Of a stretch of DNA of 32,167 nt, positions 24,255 through 32,147 are shown in pieces. The position numbers and the translations under genes are program-made. Origin of the DNA: Actinomadura bangladeshensis (GTDB lineage: Bacteria; Actinomycetota; Actinomycetes; Streptosporangiales; Streptosporangiaceae); contig NZ_SMJW01000081.1 of the NCBI RefSeq assembly GCF_004348335.1, forward strand, positions 1 through 32,167. The letters are read 5' to 3'. Every line of letters starts with the position of its first letter. Position 1 is the stretch's first letter. The notes under the pieces are model-generated. The model was not told the origin of the DNA and did no database searches. It saw only the letters and a list, made by a program, of their open reading frames with translations.

Positions 24255-24770
24255 GTGAGGAAGCGCCCCAGCACCGTGCAGGCCGCCGCCGCCCTGGAGG
24301 GCGCGGAGGGCCTCGCCGCCGTCGGTTTCGGCGTCTACACCGGTGTGGAGACGGCCATCGGCGCCGCCGTCGACCCCCCGAGCGCGATCGGGGTCACCGT
24401 CCTCGCCCTCGCCGGCGGGATCGGCATGCTCGCCTGCGCCCGCGGCCTGCTGCGCGCCGACCAGTGGAGCCGCGCCCCCACGGTCCTCACCCAGCTGTTC
24501 GCGCTGCCGATCGCCTGGTCGATGTGGCAGAGCGACCGCCCCGGCATCGCGATCCCGATGGGCGTGGTCGCCGCGCTCGCGCTGATCACCGTCCTCAGCC
24601 CGCCGAGCACCGCCTGGCTGATCGAGGACCACGACGACGCCGAGGACGCCGGCGAGGCCGCGCCGAAGGTCGCCGAACCCGTGCCGGCGGCACCGGCGGA
24701 GCCCGCGGAACCCCGCTCGCTGGGCCGGCGGCTCATGGACCGCCTCAAAGAGCAGCCCACCAAGAACTGA
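24255..24770 (+). CDS. Small membrane protein of unknown function (four TM segments)
   Basis: This 171-residue protein has four hydrophobic segments (residues about 10-30, 35-60, 72-88 and 95-115) and a charged, Ala/Pro/Glu-rich cytoplasmic tail ending SLGRRLMDRLKEQPTKN. Similar small actinobacterial membrane proteins are annotated only as hypothetical, and no functional motif is visible. GTG 24255 is chosen because TAGGGT (24242-24247) lies 7 bases upstream, the spacing of leaderless genes, and no ribosome site exists. A strong hairpin terminator follows 26 bases after the stop. Confidence 0.75.
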   Translation: MRKRPSTVQAAAALEGAEGLAAVGFGVYTGVETAIGAAVDPPSAIGVTVLALAGGIGMLACARGLLRADQWSRAPTVLTQLFALPIAWSMWQSDRPGIAIPMGVVAALALITVLSPPSTAWLIEDHDDAEDAGEAAPKVAEPVPAAPAEPAEPRSLGRRLMDRLKEQPTKN

Positions 24771-24796
24771 CCCGCCGAGAACCGGCCGCGGACACC

Positions 24797-24828
24797 GAAG
24801 GGCCCCGGGAACGAACCCGGGGCCCTTC
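24797..24828. terminator. Bidirectional hairpin terminator between membrane protein and sigF genes
   Basis: A perfect 13-bp stem (24797-24809 with 24816-24828, loop AACGAA) lies between the convergent stop codons at 24770 and 24837. The stem starts with GAAGGG and ends CCCTTC, so either strand has a short pyrimidine end. Confidence 0.8.
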
Positions 24829-24836
24829 GCGCGTTC

Positions 24837-25667
24837 TCACTCGTCGGCGGTGAGGCCCTCGCGGAGCTGCGCCAGCGTGCGGGCGAGCAGCCGGGACACG
24901 TGCATCTGGGAGATGCCGAGCTCCGCGGCGATCTGCGACTGCGTCATGTTGCCGAAGAACCGCAGCAGCAGGATCTTCTTCTCCCGCGCGGGCAGCTTCT
25001 CCAGCAGCGGCTTGAGGGACTCGCGGTACTCGACGCCCTCCAGCGACTCGTCGACCATGCCGAGCGAGTCGGCGACCGCGGGGGCGTCCTCGTCGCCGGA
25101 GTCGGGGGCGTCCAGGGACACGGTGGAGTAGGCGTTCGCCGACTCCAGGCCCTCCAGCACCTCCTCCTCGCTCATCTGCAGGTGCGCGGCCAGTTCGCTC
25201 ACCGTCGGCGCGCGGCCCTCGCGCTGCGCGAGGTCGCTGATCGCCTTGGTCAGCGACAGCTTCAGCTCCTGCAGCCGGCGCGGCACGCGCACCGCCCAGC
25301 CCTTGTCGCGGAAGTGCCGCTTGATCTCGCCGACGATCGTGGGCGTCGCGTACGTGGAGAACTCCACGCCGCGCTCCAGGTCGAACCGGTCGATCGACTT
25401 GATCAGGCCGATGGTGGCGACCTGGATCAGGTCGTCCAGCCATTCGCCGCGGTTGCGGAAGCGGCGGGCGAGGTACTCCACCAGCGGCAGGTGCAGCTCG
25501 ACGAGCTGGTCCCGGATGCGCTGGCGCTCCGGATCGCCCTCCGGAAGCTCGGCGAGGCGCTCGAACAGGGCACGCGCCCGGGCCCGGTCGGGCACCGCGG
25601 ACTCCGACCGCTCGGTGCTCGCGCCCGCGACCGCGGTCGTCTCCTCCGTCGTCGTCTTCTCCGTCAC
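24837..25667 (-). CDS. sigF: SigB/SigF-family RNA polymerase sigma factor
   Basis: This 276-residue sigma factor of the SigB/SigF group has region 2 with HLPLVEYLARRFRNRGE, DDLIQVATIGLIKSIDRFD and FSTYATPTIVGEIKRHFRD. Region 3 has RRLQELKLSLTKAI and APTVSELAAHLQMS. Region 4 has LPAREKKILLLRFFGNMTQ and the HTH QIAAELGISQMHVSRLL. These sigmas direct stress, stationary-phase or sporulation genes and are held by an RsbW-type anti-sigma, encoded immediately upstream with a GTGA overlap (25664-25667). The N-terminal 25 residues are a Thr/Glu-rich extension. No SigF-type promoter (GTTT-N15-GGGTA) was found upstream of the pair. Confidence 0.93.
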   Translation of the reverse strand: MTEKTTTEETTAVAGASTERSESAVPDRARARALFERLAELPEGDPERQRIRDQLVELHLPLVEYLARRFRNRGEWLDDLIQVATIGLIKSIDRFDLERGVEFSTYATPTIVGEIKRHFRDKGWAVRVPRRLQELKLSLTKAISDLAQREGRAPTVSELAAHLQMSEEEVLEGLESANAYSTVSLDAPDSGDEDAPAVADSLGMVDESLEGVEYRESLKPLLEKLPAREKKILLLRFFGNMTQSQIAAELGISQMHVSRLLARTLAQLREGLTADE

Positions 25668-26092
25668 GGGGCCCCCGCCGCGCCGCGCCGCTTCTGCAGC
25701 GTCACGGTGACCCGGTCGTCGGCGCCCACCTCGGCGTCCACCTCGCCCGCCAGGGACGACAGGACCGTCCAGGCGAAGGTGTCGCGGCTGGGCTCCTCCC
25801 CGTCCACGGTGAGCACCGACACGGAGATGCGCACGGCGTCCCCGGTCAGCTCGAACTCGCATGTCAGGTCGGTCCCGGGCAGGGCCTGGGCGAGCAGCAT
25901 CGCGCACGCCTCGTCCACGGCGATGCGCAGGTCCTCTATTTCGTCCAGCGTGAAGTCGAGCCTGGCCGCGAGTCCCGCGGTCGCCGTCCGCAGCACGGAC
26001 AGGTAGGCGCTCGCGGCCGGCAGCCTCACCGTCACCACATCGCGGACGGACAACTTCGTACTGGCCGGCATTGCAGCGGTTTCCTCGGTCAC
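25664..26092 (-). CDS. rsbW: RsbW-type anti-sigma factor (serine-protein kinase fold)
   Basis: This 142-residue GHKL-ATPase-fold protein has the N-box as DLRIAVDEACAMLLAQ (residues about 55-70), preceded by VTVRLPAASAYLSVLRTATAGLA. A degenerate C-terminal ATP-lid region ends with ADDRVTVTLQKRR. It resembles UsfX/RsbW, which binds SigF and releases it when an unphosphorylated anti-anti-sigma binds. Overlap with sigF by GTGA argues for balanced, coupled translation of the pair. GTG 26092 has GAGGGAG 4-5 bases upstream. No anti-anti-sigma gene is in the window. A 7-bp perfect inverted repeat, GCCGGAG/CTCCGGC (26148-26162), lies in the 191-bp gap upstream. Confidence 0.88.
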   Translation of the reverse strand: MTEETAAMPASTKLSVRDVVTVRLPAASAYLSVLRTATAGLAARLDFTLDEIEDLRIAVDEACAMLLAQALPGTDLTCEFELTGDAVRISVSVLTVDGEEPSRDTFAWTVLSSLAGEVDAEVGADDRVTVTLQKRRGAAGAP

Positions 26093-26283
26093 GTCACTCC
26101 CTCGCAGGATGGTCCCGCTGCTTCGAAACTACCGCCTGCGGGGCCCTGCCGGAGACTCCGGCGCGCGTGGCTTTCTTACGAACGCGGCACCGACCTCAGC
26201 CGACGCGTCCCAAACCTCCGGCGGGCGAGGCGTGAGTCACGCCCGCGCTCGCCCCCTACCTCCCGTTCGAATACCCTGCCGGG

Positions 26284-26754
26284 GTGATTCGGTATGCGAC
26301 CCCAGACGACGTCCCGGAGATCTTGCGGCTGATCCGCGAGCTGGCGGACTACGAGCGCTCCCTCCACGAGGTGAAGGTCACCGAGGAGCAGTTGCGGGAC
26401 AGGCTCTTCGGCGACGACCCGAAGGTCTTCGCGCACGTCGTCGAGCACGAGGGAAGGATCGTCGGCTTCTCCGTCTGGTTCCTCACCTTCTCCACGTGGA
26501 ACGGCACGCACGGCATCTATCTGGAGGACCTGTTCGTCGAGCCGGACGTCCGCGGCCACGGCTACGGCAAGGCCCTGCTCACCGAGCTGACCCGCATCGC
26601 GGACGCCCGAGGCTACGAACGCGTCGAATGGGCCGTCCTCAAGTGGAACGAACCGACCATCGCCTTCTATGAGTCCCTCGGCGCCCGCCCGCAGGACGAG
26701 TGGGCGGTCTACCGCCTCACCGGCGACGCCCTCACCAAGGCCGCCCGCTCCTGA
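26284..26754 (+). CDS. GNAT family N-acetyltransferase, SSAT-like
   Basis: This 156-residue protein follows the diamine/thialysine acetyltransferase pattern: VIRYATPDDVPEILRLIREL start, YLEDLFVEPDVRGHGYGKAL with acetyl-CoA motif A (R-G-x-G-x-G/A), and WAVLKWNEPTIAFYESLGA near the end. It probably acetylates a polyamine, an amino acid or a related amine; the substrate is unproven. The GTG at 26284 has no ribosome site, but TACCCT (26272-26277) sits 6 bases upstream, again a leaderless arrangement. The gene ends at a hairpin shared with the convergent sodN. Confidence 0.88.
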   Translation: MIRYATPDDVPEILRLIRELADYERSLHEVKVTEEQLRDRLFGDDPKVFAHVVEHEGRIVGFSVWFLTFSTWNGTHGIYLEDLFVEPDVRGHGYGKALLTELTRIADARGYERVEWAVLKWNEPTIAFYESLGARPQDEWAVYRLTGDALTKAARS

Positions 26755-26761
26755 GACGGCA

Positions 26762-26790
26762 GAGGCCCGACCAGCCGCCGGTCGGGCCTC
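26762..26790. terminator. Bidirectional hairpin terminator between GNAT and sodN genes
   Basis: GAGGCCCGACC (26762-26772) pairs perfectly with GGTCGGGCCTC (26780-26790) around a 7-nt loop, between convergent stop codons at 26754 and 26805. Confidence 0.8.
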
Positions 26791-26804
26791 ACCATTCGTG
26801 CGGG

Positions 26805-27209
26805 TCAGGACTGCTTGGTCTCCCAGAAGATCTTGTCGATCTCAGCGATCTTGCCCAGCAGGTCCTCGGCGACCTTGACGTCCATGGTGGCCTTGGTGCC
26901 GCCGCCACCGCCGGCGAGCTTGGTGGCCTCGTTGAACAGCTGGTGCAGCTGCGGGTACTTCTCGAAGTGCGGCGGCTTGAAGTAGTCGGTCCAGAGCACC
27001 CACAGGTGCTCCTTGACCAGCTGGCTGCGCTGCTCCTTGATCAGGATCGCCCGGGCGCGGAACTCCGGGTCCTCGTTGGCGGCGTACTTCTCGCAGATCG
27101 CCTTGACCGACTCGGCTTCGATCCGGGCCTGCGCCGGGTCGTAGACGCCGCACGGCAGGTCGCAGTGCGCGGACACCGTGGTCTTCGGGCGCAGAAGCTT
27201 GAGCAACAC
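26805..27209 (-). CDS. sodN: Nickel superoxide dismutase
   Basis: This protein has about 134 residues as translated. The nickel hook HCDLPCGVYDP begins at residue 15, with H15, C16 and C20 as ligands, and the helical body contains LWTDYFKPPHFEKYPQLH and ends IDKIFWETK. NiSOD disproportionates superoxide as a homohexamer. The 14-residue leader VLLKLLRPKTTVSA must be removed so that His becomes residue 1, by the SodX protease encoded next door. GTG 27209 is preferred because it gives a leader of the same 14 residues as remembered Streptomyces SodN and has GAGGGAAGGG upstream; the ATG at 27239 would add ten residues through that site. In Streptomyces nickel and Nur control this gene; no Nur box was recognised here. 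Confidence 0.96.
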   Translation of the reverse strand: MLLKLLRPKTTVSAHCDLPCGVYDPAQARIEAESVKAICEKYAANEDPEFRARAILIKEQRSQLVKEHLWVLWTDYFKPPHFEKYPQLHQLFNEATKLAGGGGGTKATMDVKVAEDLLGKIAEIDKIFWETKQS

Positions 27210-27312
27210 CTGCGAATCCCTTCCCTCGTTGCGGATCATGCTCAGGGCACCGACATTACCCTTGTGTCCCTGGGCCCGTCCGGCCAGGGCGCTCGGTATT
27301 TCGGCCTAAGAC

Positions 27313-27332
27313 CCGGGCCGCGCGCGGCCCGG
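27313..27332. promoter_or_regulatory. 20-bp perfect palindrome between sodN and sodX
   Basis: Arms CCGGGCCG (27313-27320) and CGGCCCGG (27325-27332) surround CGCG, itself palindromic. It sits in the 184-bp divergent gap. A second repeat, GTCCGC/GCGGAC, flanks 27360-27379 just before the sodX ribosome site. Whether these are hairpins or operators cannot be told. Confidence 0.4.
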
Positions 27333-27393
27333 AGCCCTACGGAGAGTGTCATCACCGCGGTCCGCCGATGTATGCGGACGCACGAGGAGGAGC

Positions 27394-27804
27394 ATGCGGA
27401 TCCGCAGGCCGCGCCGTCCGGTGCTCTGGGGCCTCGCCGCCGCCGCCGTGCTCGCGGCGGCCGGGGCCCGGCGGCTGCGCACGGTCGAGGTCACCGGGGA
27501 GTCGATGCTGCCGGGCCTGCGTCCGGGCGACTGGCTCATCGTCCGCGCCGGGGCCTGTCCCCGGCCGGGGGCCGTCGTCGTCGCCGGGCATCCGCGGCGT
27601 CCCGGGCTCCTCATCGTCAAGCGCGCCTCGCACCGCACCGATGAGGGCTGGTGGCTGGAGAGCGACAACCAGCGCGCCCCTGGGCGCAGCGACAGCTGGG
27701 ACTTCGGCGCCGTCCCGGACGCGCTCGTGACGGGACGCGTCCTGGCCCGCTACCGGCCTCTCCCGCCGAAGCCCGTGCGGCGATCCCGGCGGGGACGGCG
27801 ATGA
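27394..27804 (+). CDS. sodX: Nickel-type superoxide dismutase maturation protease (SodX, S26 family)
   Basis: This 136-residue signal-peptidase-like protein has one N-terminal membrane segment (residues about 10-25). The catalytic Ser S37 lies in VTGESMLPGLRPGDWLIV and the general-base Lys K76 in LLIVKRASH. The S26-family turn WLESDNQRAPGRSDSWDFG and the late GRVLARYRP also match. Its position beside sodN marks it as the peptidase that cuts the SodN leader to expose the nickel-binding His. Here it is divergent from sodN, not downstream of it. GGAGGAG precedes the ATG directly. The C-terminus is an Arg-rich tail. Confidence 0.92.
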   Translation: MRIRRPRRPVLWGLAAAAVLAAAGARRLRTVEVTGESMLPGLRPGDWLIVRAGACPRPGAVVVAGHPRRPGLLIVKRASHRTDEGWWLESDNQRAPGRSDSWDFGAVPDALVTGRVLARYRPLPPKPVRRSRRGRR

Positions 27805-27888
27805 ACCGGCCGAAAGTACGACCGCTTCCGGGGCGCACCGTCCTTTAGGCCGGTGAGCGTCGGCGGGGCCGTTGGCGACGATGCGGTC

Positions 27889-28794
27889 ATGCCACATGGA
27901 GATCCGGTCCCGATGTTGCACGCCGAGGGACTGACGAAACGCTATGGCCGCCGGCGGGCGGCGCTGAGCGGAGTCGACCTGCGCGTTCCGGCCGGACGCG
28001 TCGTAGGCCTGGTGGGGCCGAACGGGGCGGGGAAGTCGACGCTGCTGAACATGGCCTGCGGGCTGCTGGAGCCGTCGTCGGGCTCGCTGCGCGTGCTGGG
28101 GTCCCCGCCGGCCGCGAGCGCCGCGCACCTGGCCAGGGTCGGGTTCGTCGCGCAGAACACCCCCGTCTACCCGTCGTTCAGCGTGGCCGACCACCTGCGT
28201 CTGGGGGCGCGCCTGAACCCGTCCTGGGACCAGGGCATGGCCGAGCGGCGGATCGCGCAGGTCGGGCTCGACCCCGCCCAGAAGGCGGGACGGCTGTCGG
28301 GCGGCCAGCGCGCGCAACTGGCGCTGACGGTCGCCGCCGCCAAACGTCCCGAACTGCTGGTCTTCGACGAGCCGGCCGCCGCGCTGGACCCGCTGGCGCG
28401 CCGCGGCTTCCTGGCGAGCCTCATGGAGTTCGTCACCGAACTCGGCGCCGGTGCCGTGCTGTCGTCGCATCTGCTCGGCGACATCGAGCAGGTCTGCGAC
28501 TACCTCATCGTGCTGTGCGACGCGCGCGTCCAGGTCGCCGGGGACGTCCGCGACCTGCTGGCCGGCCACCACCGGCTGGCCGTGCCGCACGGCGATCCCG
28601 GTCGGCTGCCCGCGGGCGTCGAGGTCGTCCGGGCCGAGCAGGGCGGGGCCATCGTGCGCACCGCCCTGCCGCCGTCGGAGATCCCGGCGCAGACCGGGCC
28701 CGTCACGCTCGAAGAGCTGGTGCTCGCCTACATGTCGCGGGTGGACGCGCCCGCCGCCCGGGTCGGCGCGGTCGCCGGGGAGGATGCGCGATGA
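27889..28794 (+). CDS. ABC transporter ATP-binding protein
   Basis: This ATPase of about 301 residues has Walker A GPNGAGKST (residues 43-51), Q-loop FVAQNTPVYPS, signature LSGGQRAQLALT, Walker B LLVFDEPAAALDP and H-loop SSHLLGD. Its C-terminal extension of about 90 residues is typical of CcmA/drug-resistance-type exporters. With the membrane protein encoded next, it should form an exporter powered by ATP. The start is uncertain: ATG 27889, the ATG at 27913 closer to the domain, or GTG 27853; none has a strong ribosome site. The stop overlaps the permease start by ATGA. The linked histidine kinase and response regulator probably control the unit. Confidence 0.9.
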   Translation: MPHGDPVPMLHAEGLTKRYGRRRAALSGVDLRVPAGRVVGLVGPNGAGKSTLLNMACGLLEPSSGSLRVLGSPPAASAAHLARVGFVAQNTPVYPSFSVADHLRLGARLNPSWDQGMAERRIAQVGLDPAQKAGRLSGGQRAQLALTVAAAKRPELLVFDEPAAALDPLARRGFLASLMEFVTELGAGAVLSSHLLGDIEQVCDYLIVLCDARVQVAGDVRDLLAGHHRLAVPHGDPGRLPAGVEVVRAEQGGAIVRTALPPSEIPAQTGPVTLEELVLAYMSRVDAPAARVGAVAGEDAR

Positions 28795-29810
28795 TCTGGT
28801 TGAACTGGCGGCAGTTCCGCCTCCACGCGCTCGTCGCGGCCATCGGGCTCGCAGTGATCGCCGCCTACCTGCTGTACCTCGGCATGGACATCCGGGACGC
28901 GCACGACGTCTACCGGTCCCGGTGCGCCGACCCCGCCGCGTGCGCCCAGGCCGAGAGCCAGTTTCAGGGCGCCTACCGGAGCATGCTGCTGTTCATGGCC
29001 GCCGGCCTCGGGCTGATCCCCGTCGTCCTCGGCGCGTTCTGGGGAGCACCGCTGATCGCCAGGGAACTGGAACTCGGCACCCAGCGGCTGGTGTGGAGCC
29101 AGAGCGTGACCCGCCGCCGATGGCTGATCGCCAGGATGGCGTTCACCGCCCTGGCCGCGATGACCGTGACGGGCCTGGCCGCCCTGCTGCTCACCTGGGC
29201 GGCGGCCCCGTACGACCAGGTCGCCTCCGACCGGTTCGGGACGATCGAGTTCGGCGCCCGCAACATCGCCCCGATCGGCTACGCCTTCCTCGCCTTCACC
29301 CTCGGCACCACGATCGGGCTCCTCGTCCGCCGGACGCTCCCGGCGATGGCCATCACGGGCGTGGTCTTCCTCGCCGTCCAGTTCACGGTGCCGAACATGG
29401 TGCGGCCGCACCTCCTGCCATCGGAGAAGGCGACGCTGCCGATGACCGCCCAGGTCATCAACGGGGCCAAGAACCTGGGCAGCATCACCGGCGCCCCGGT
29501 CATCGGCGGCTTGCAGGTTCCCGGTGCACCCGACGCGTGGATCAGCGACACCAGCCCGATGCGCACCGCCGACGGGCGGACGCTCGGCGAGGAGAAGTTC
29601 AACGCGTGTCTCGACACCCCGTCCAAGACCGGTGCCGGCGGCACGTTCGGTGACGCCGCGGTGTGCCTGTCCGCGCTCGACCTGCATGTCGACATCGAGT
29701 ACCAGCCCGGCGACCGCTACTGGTACTTCCAACTGGCCGAGACGGGGCTCTACCTGCTGACCGGCGCGTTCCTGACCGCCATCGCCCTGCGCCGCATCAG
29801 GCGCGTGTGA
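28791..29810 (+). CDS. ABC transporter permease
   Basis: This 339-residue membrane protein has about six hydrophobic segments: near residues 12-32, 65-90, 115-140, 160-185, 190-205 and 315-332. A roughly 100-residue extracytoplasmic stretch before the last helix contains two cysteines (FNACLDT and AAVCLSALD). It resembles ABC-2-type permeases of actinobacterial transporters that work with a CcmA-like ATPase. GGGGAGG (28777-28783) and the ATGA overlap with the ATPase gene support the start. The substrate is unknown; lantibiotic or cell-envelope drug export is the usual guess for such operons with a two-component system. Confidence 0.87.
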   Translation: MIWLNWRQFRLHALVAAIGLAVIAAYLLYLGMDIRDAHDVYRSRCADPAACAQAESQFQGAYRSMLLFMAAGLGLIPVVLGAFWGAPLIARELELGTQRLVWSQSVTRRRWLIARMAFTALAAMTVTGLAALLLTWAAAPYDQVASDRFGTIEFGARNIAPIGYAFLAFTLGTTIGLLVRRTLPAMAITGVVFLAVQFTVPNMVRPHLLPSEKATLPMTAQVINGAKNLGSITGAPVIGGLQVPGAPDAWISDTSPMRTADGRTLGEEKFNACLDTPSKTGAGGTFGDAAVCLSALDLHVDIEYQPGDRYWYFQLAETGLYLLTGAFLTAIALRRIRRV

Positions 29811-29817
29811 GGAACTC

Positions 29818-30324
29818 ATGGAGAACAACCGCGGAAATGCCGTACTGCTCAACACGGGGCTCGGCCTGATCTTCGCCCTGGGCATCGCCTTCACGGCGTT
29901 CATGCTCGCCGTCAGCTGGGGCGGCGCCTCCTGGGTCTTCACCACTGCCGTCGCGGTGGCGGTGTGCGGGCTGGCCCTGCTGCGAGGGCACCAGAGGGTG
30001 TGGCCTGCGGCGGCGGGCCTGGCCGTGGCGGTGGGAGCCGTGGGCGTGTCCTCGGCGACGGAACTGCCGCAGGAGCCCGCCCCCATGACGGCTCTGGCCC
30101 TTGCCGTCCTCATCGGCTCCGCGCTCAGGGCCCGGCCGGCGCCATCGGCCGCCTGCGTCGCGGTGGGCGGCGTCATCGTGATCGGGCTCGCCTGGTTCTC
30201 CGGCCCCTCCGCCGTGACGGTGCTCGCCACGATCTTGATGGCGGGCGGGCTCGCCGTCGGCCCGCTGCTGCGCGTGCTGGCGCCCGTCCGGACGTCCGGC
30301 GCGCCGATAACCTGGCGCACATGA
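29818..30324 (+). CDS. Stand-alone membrane protein resembling the kinase sensor domain
   Basis: This 168-residue protein consists almost entirely of hydrophobic segments (about five or six). Aligned by eye with the first 165 residues of the next protein, it shares a run of identities: SWG-x2-SW, then AVC, an Arg-rich loop, PA-x-AGL, LP-x-EP-x-P, AL-x-LAVL-x2-SALR, and further Gly/Val positions. It is therefore a paralogue of that kinase's membrane sensor half without any catalytic part. GAGGAA precedes the ATG, and its stop overlaps the kinase start by ATGA. Possible roles are partner of the sensor, modulator or immunity protein, or relic of a duplication; none is proven. Confidence 0.8.
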   Translation: MENNRGNAVLLNTGLGLIFALGIAFTAFMLAVSWGGASWVFTTAVAVAVCGLALLRGHQRVWPAAAGLAVAVGAVGVSSATELPQEPAPMTALALAVLIGSALRARPAPSAACVAVGGVIVIGLAWFSGPSAVTVLATILMAGGLAVGPLLRVLAPVRTSGAPITWRT

Positions 30325-31457
30325 CCGTTCCGGCGGGATGGGTCCGGGGGCTCTCCGTGACCGGGCTCGGCGCCGCGTTCCTCACGGCGATCACCGTGCA
30401 GGCCGCCGCCATCGCGCAGAGCTGGGGGAGCTGGTACTGGGCGCCGGGCTGCGCCTTCGCGGCGGCGGTCTGCCTCACGGCCCTGGCCGGGCTGCGCCGA
30501 CCGCTACGGCCGGCCGTCGCGGGGCTCGTCCTCGCGGCGGCGGCCATCGCGACCACCCGGCTGAGCGGCTCCGACCTCCCCGCCGAACCCAGCCCGGCCA
30601 TGGCCCTGGGGCTGGCGGTGCTGACCGCCTCGGCCCTGCGGACCCTCCCCGCGGCCCCGGCCGCCGCCATCGCGGCCGCCGGACCGGTGCTGATCATCGC
30701 CGGTCAGCTGGCCGCCGGGCCGCCGTTCTCCGAGCTCGCGGCCGTGACGGTGCTGGACGGCCCGATCTGGCTGGCCGCCGTCGGCATCGGGCTGTCGCTG
30801 CGGATCCTGGACGCGCGGGCGCGCATGACCGCAGAGCAGGTCCGGCGGGAGGAGCGGCTGGAGCTGGCCCGGGAACTGCACGACGTCGTCGCGCACCACA
30901 TCACGGGCATGGTGCTCCAGGCGCAGGGCGCCCAGGTGGTCGCGCGGCGGAACCCGGAGCAGGTGGGCGAGTACCTCGCCGAGATGGAGACCGCGGGCAC
31001 CGACGCCCTGGCCGCGATGCGACGGGTCGTCGGACTCCTCCGCGACACCGACGACGCGGCGCCCGCGCACCCCGGACCGGAGGGCCTCGGCGCACTCGTC
31101 GAGCGCTTCGCCCGCCAGGGCCCCGAGGTCGCGTTGACCATGCCGGACGAGAACGAGTGGCCGCCGGAGGTGACCAGCACCGTGTACCGCGTCGCGCAGG
31201 AGGCGCTGACCAACGTCTTGCGGCACGCGCCCAAGGCCCGATCGGTCACGGTCACCGTCGAGCAGAGCGCACAGGACGTCGCCATCGAGGTCGCCGACGA
31301 CGCGCCGCCGCCCGTGGCCCGGCACCCCCACCGCGGCTACGGCCTCATCGGCATGCGCGAACGCGTCGAGTCGCTCGGCGGCTCGCTGCAGGCGGGGCCA
31401 CGCCCCGGCAGCGGCTGGTCCGTGCGCGCGACGCTGCCCACGGGGGAGCCCCGGTGA
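30321..31457 (+). CDS. Sensor histidine kinase (HisKA_3, NarL-partner type)
   Basis: This 378-residue kinase has an N-terminal membrane domain (residues 1-165, about five or six helices, hardly any external loops), then HisKA_3 with LARELHDVVAHHITGMVLQ (phospho-acceptor H187). The ATPase domain has AQEALTNVLRHAPKA, VADDAPPP and RGYGLIGMRERVESLGG. Such intramembrane-sensing kinases often detect cell-envelope stress or antibiotics and control an adjacent ABC transporter. It overlaps the genes on both sides (ATGA and GTGA), so kinase, regulator and transporter are one operon. The N-box region is intact, so it should be active. Confidence 0.92.
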   Translation: MTVPAGWVRGLSVTGLGAAFLTAITVQAAAIAQSWGSWYWAPGCAFAAAVCLTALAGLRRPLRPAVAGLVLAAAAIATTRLSGSDLPAEPSPAMALGLAVLTASALRTLPAAPAAAIAAAGPVLIIAGQLAAGPPFSELAAVTVLDGPIWLAAVGIGLSLRILDARARMTAEQVRREERLELARELHDVVAHHITGMVLQAQGAQVVARRNPEQVGEYLAEMETAGTDALAAMRRVVGLLRDTDDAAPAHPGPEGLGALVERFARQGPEVALTMPDENEWPPEVTSTVYRVAQEALTNVLRHAPKARSVTVTVEQSAQDVAIEVADDAPPPVARHPHRGYGLIGMRERVESLGGSLQAGPRPGSGWSVRATLPTGEPR

Positions 31458-32110
31458 CGATCTCGGTTCTGCTCGCCGACGACCAGGCGATGGTCCGCAG
31501 AGGGCTGCGACTGATTCTGGAAGACGAGCCCGACATCACGGTCGTGGGGGAGGCGTCCGACGGCGCCGAGGCGGTCGCCCTGGCGCGCAGGCTGCGTCCG
31601 GACGTGTGCCTGGTCGACATCAGGATGCCCAAGCTCGACGGCATCGAGGTGACCCGCGCCCTGGCAGGCCCGAAGACCACCGACCCGATGCGAGTCGTCG
31701 TGGTCACCACCTTCGACCTGGACGAGTACGTCTACGGGGCGCTGCGCGGCGGCGCGGCGGGCTTCATCCTCAAGGACGCGGGGCCGGCGCTCCTGGTGGA
31801 GGCGGTCCGCGCCGCCCACAACGGAGAAGCGCTGGTATCGCCCTCCGTCACCGTCCGCCTGCTGCGGCACCTGACGGCTACCTCAGCACCGCCGCGCACC
31901 GCTCAACCGCCGCCCTTGTCCGACCGCGAACTCGACGTCGTCCGAGCCCTGGCCCGCGGCCGCACCAACCAGGAGATCGCCGCGGAGCTGTTCATCTCGC
32001 TCAGCACGGTCAAGAGCCACCTCTCCGCCGTCCAGACCAAACTGGGCGTGCGCAACCGCGTCGGAATAGTCACCTGGGCCTGGGAGAACCGCCTGGTAGA
32101 CCCGTCCTGA
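31454..32110 (+). CDS. NarL/FixJ-type response regulator
   Basis: This 218-residue regulator has a receiver domain with acidic pair D9/D10 (LLADDQAMVRRGL), phospho-acceptor D55 in VCLVDIRMPKLDG, T-T at VVVVTTFDLDEYV and lysine in GFILKDAGP. A LuxR-type HTH follows (LSDRELDVVRALARGRTNQ, then IAAELFISLSTVKSHL, residues about 152-205). It is the partner of the kinase whose gene it overlaps by GTGA, and its likely target is the transporter operon itself. It is complete, ending 57 bases before the window edge. Confidence 0.94.
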   Translation: MTISVLLADDQAMVRRGLRLILEDEPDITVVGEASDGAEAVALARRLRPDVCLVDIRMPKLDGIEVTRALAGPKTTDPMRVVVVTTFDLDEYVYGALRGGAAGFILKDAGPALLVEAVRAAHNGEALVSPSVTVRLLRHLTATSAPPRTAQPPPLSDRELDVVRALARGRTNQEIAAELFISLSTVKSHLSAVQTKLGVRNRVGIVTWAWENRLVDPS

Positions 32111-32114
32111 CCCA

Positions 32115-32147
32115 CCGACCGCCGGGCGAATCAGCGGCCGGGGTCGG
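32115..32147 (+). terminator. Possible weak terminator hairpin after the response regulator
   Basis: CCGACC (32115-32120) and GGTCGG (32142-32147) can pair around a 21-nt loop that has weak internal pairing, directly after the stop. There is no T-run, and the window ends soon after. Confidence 0.3.
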
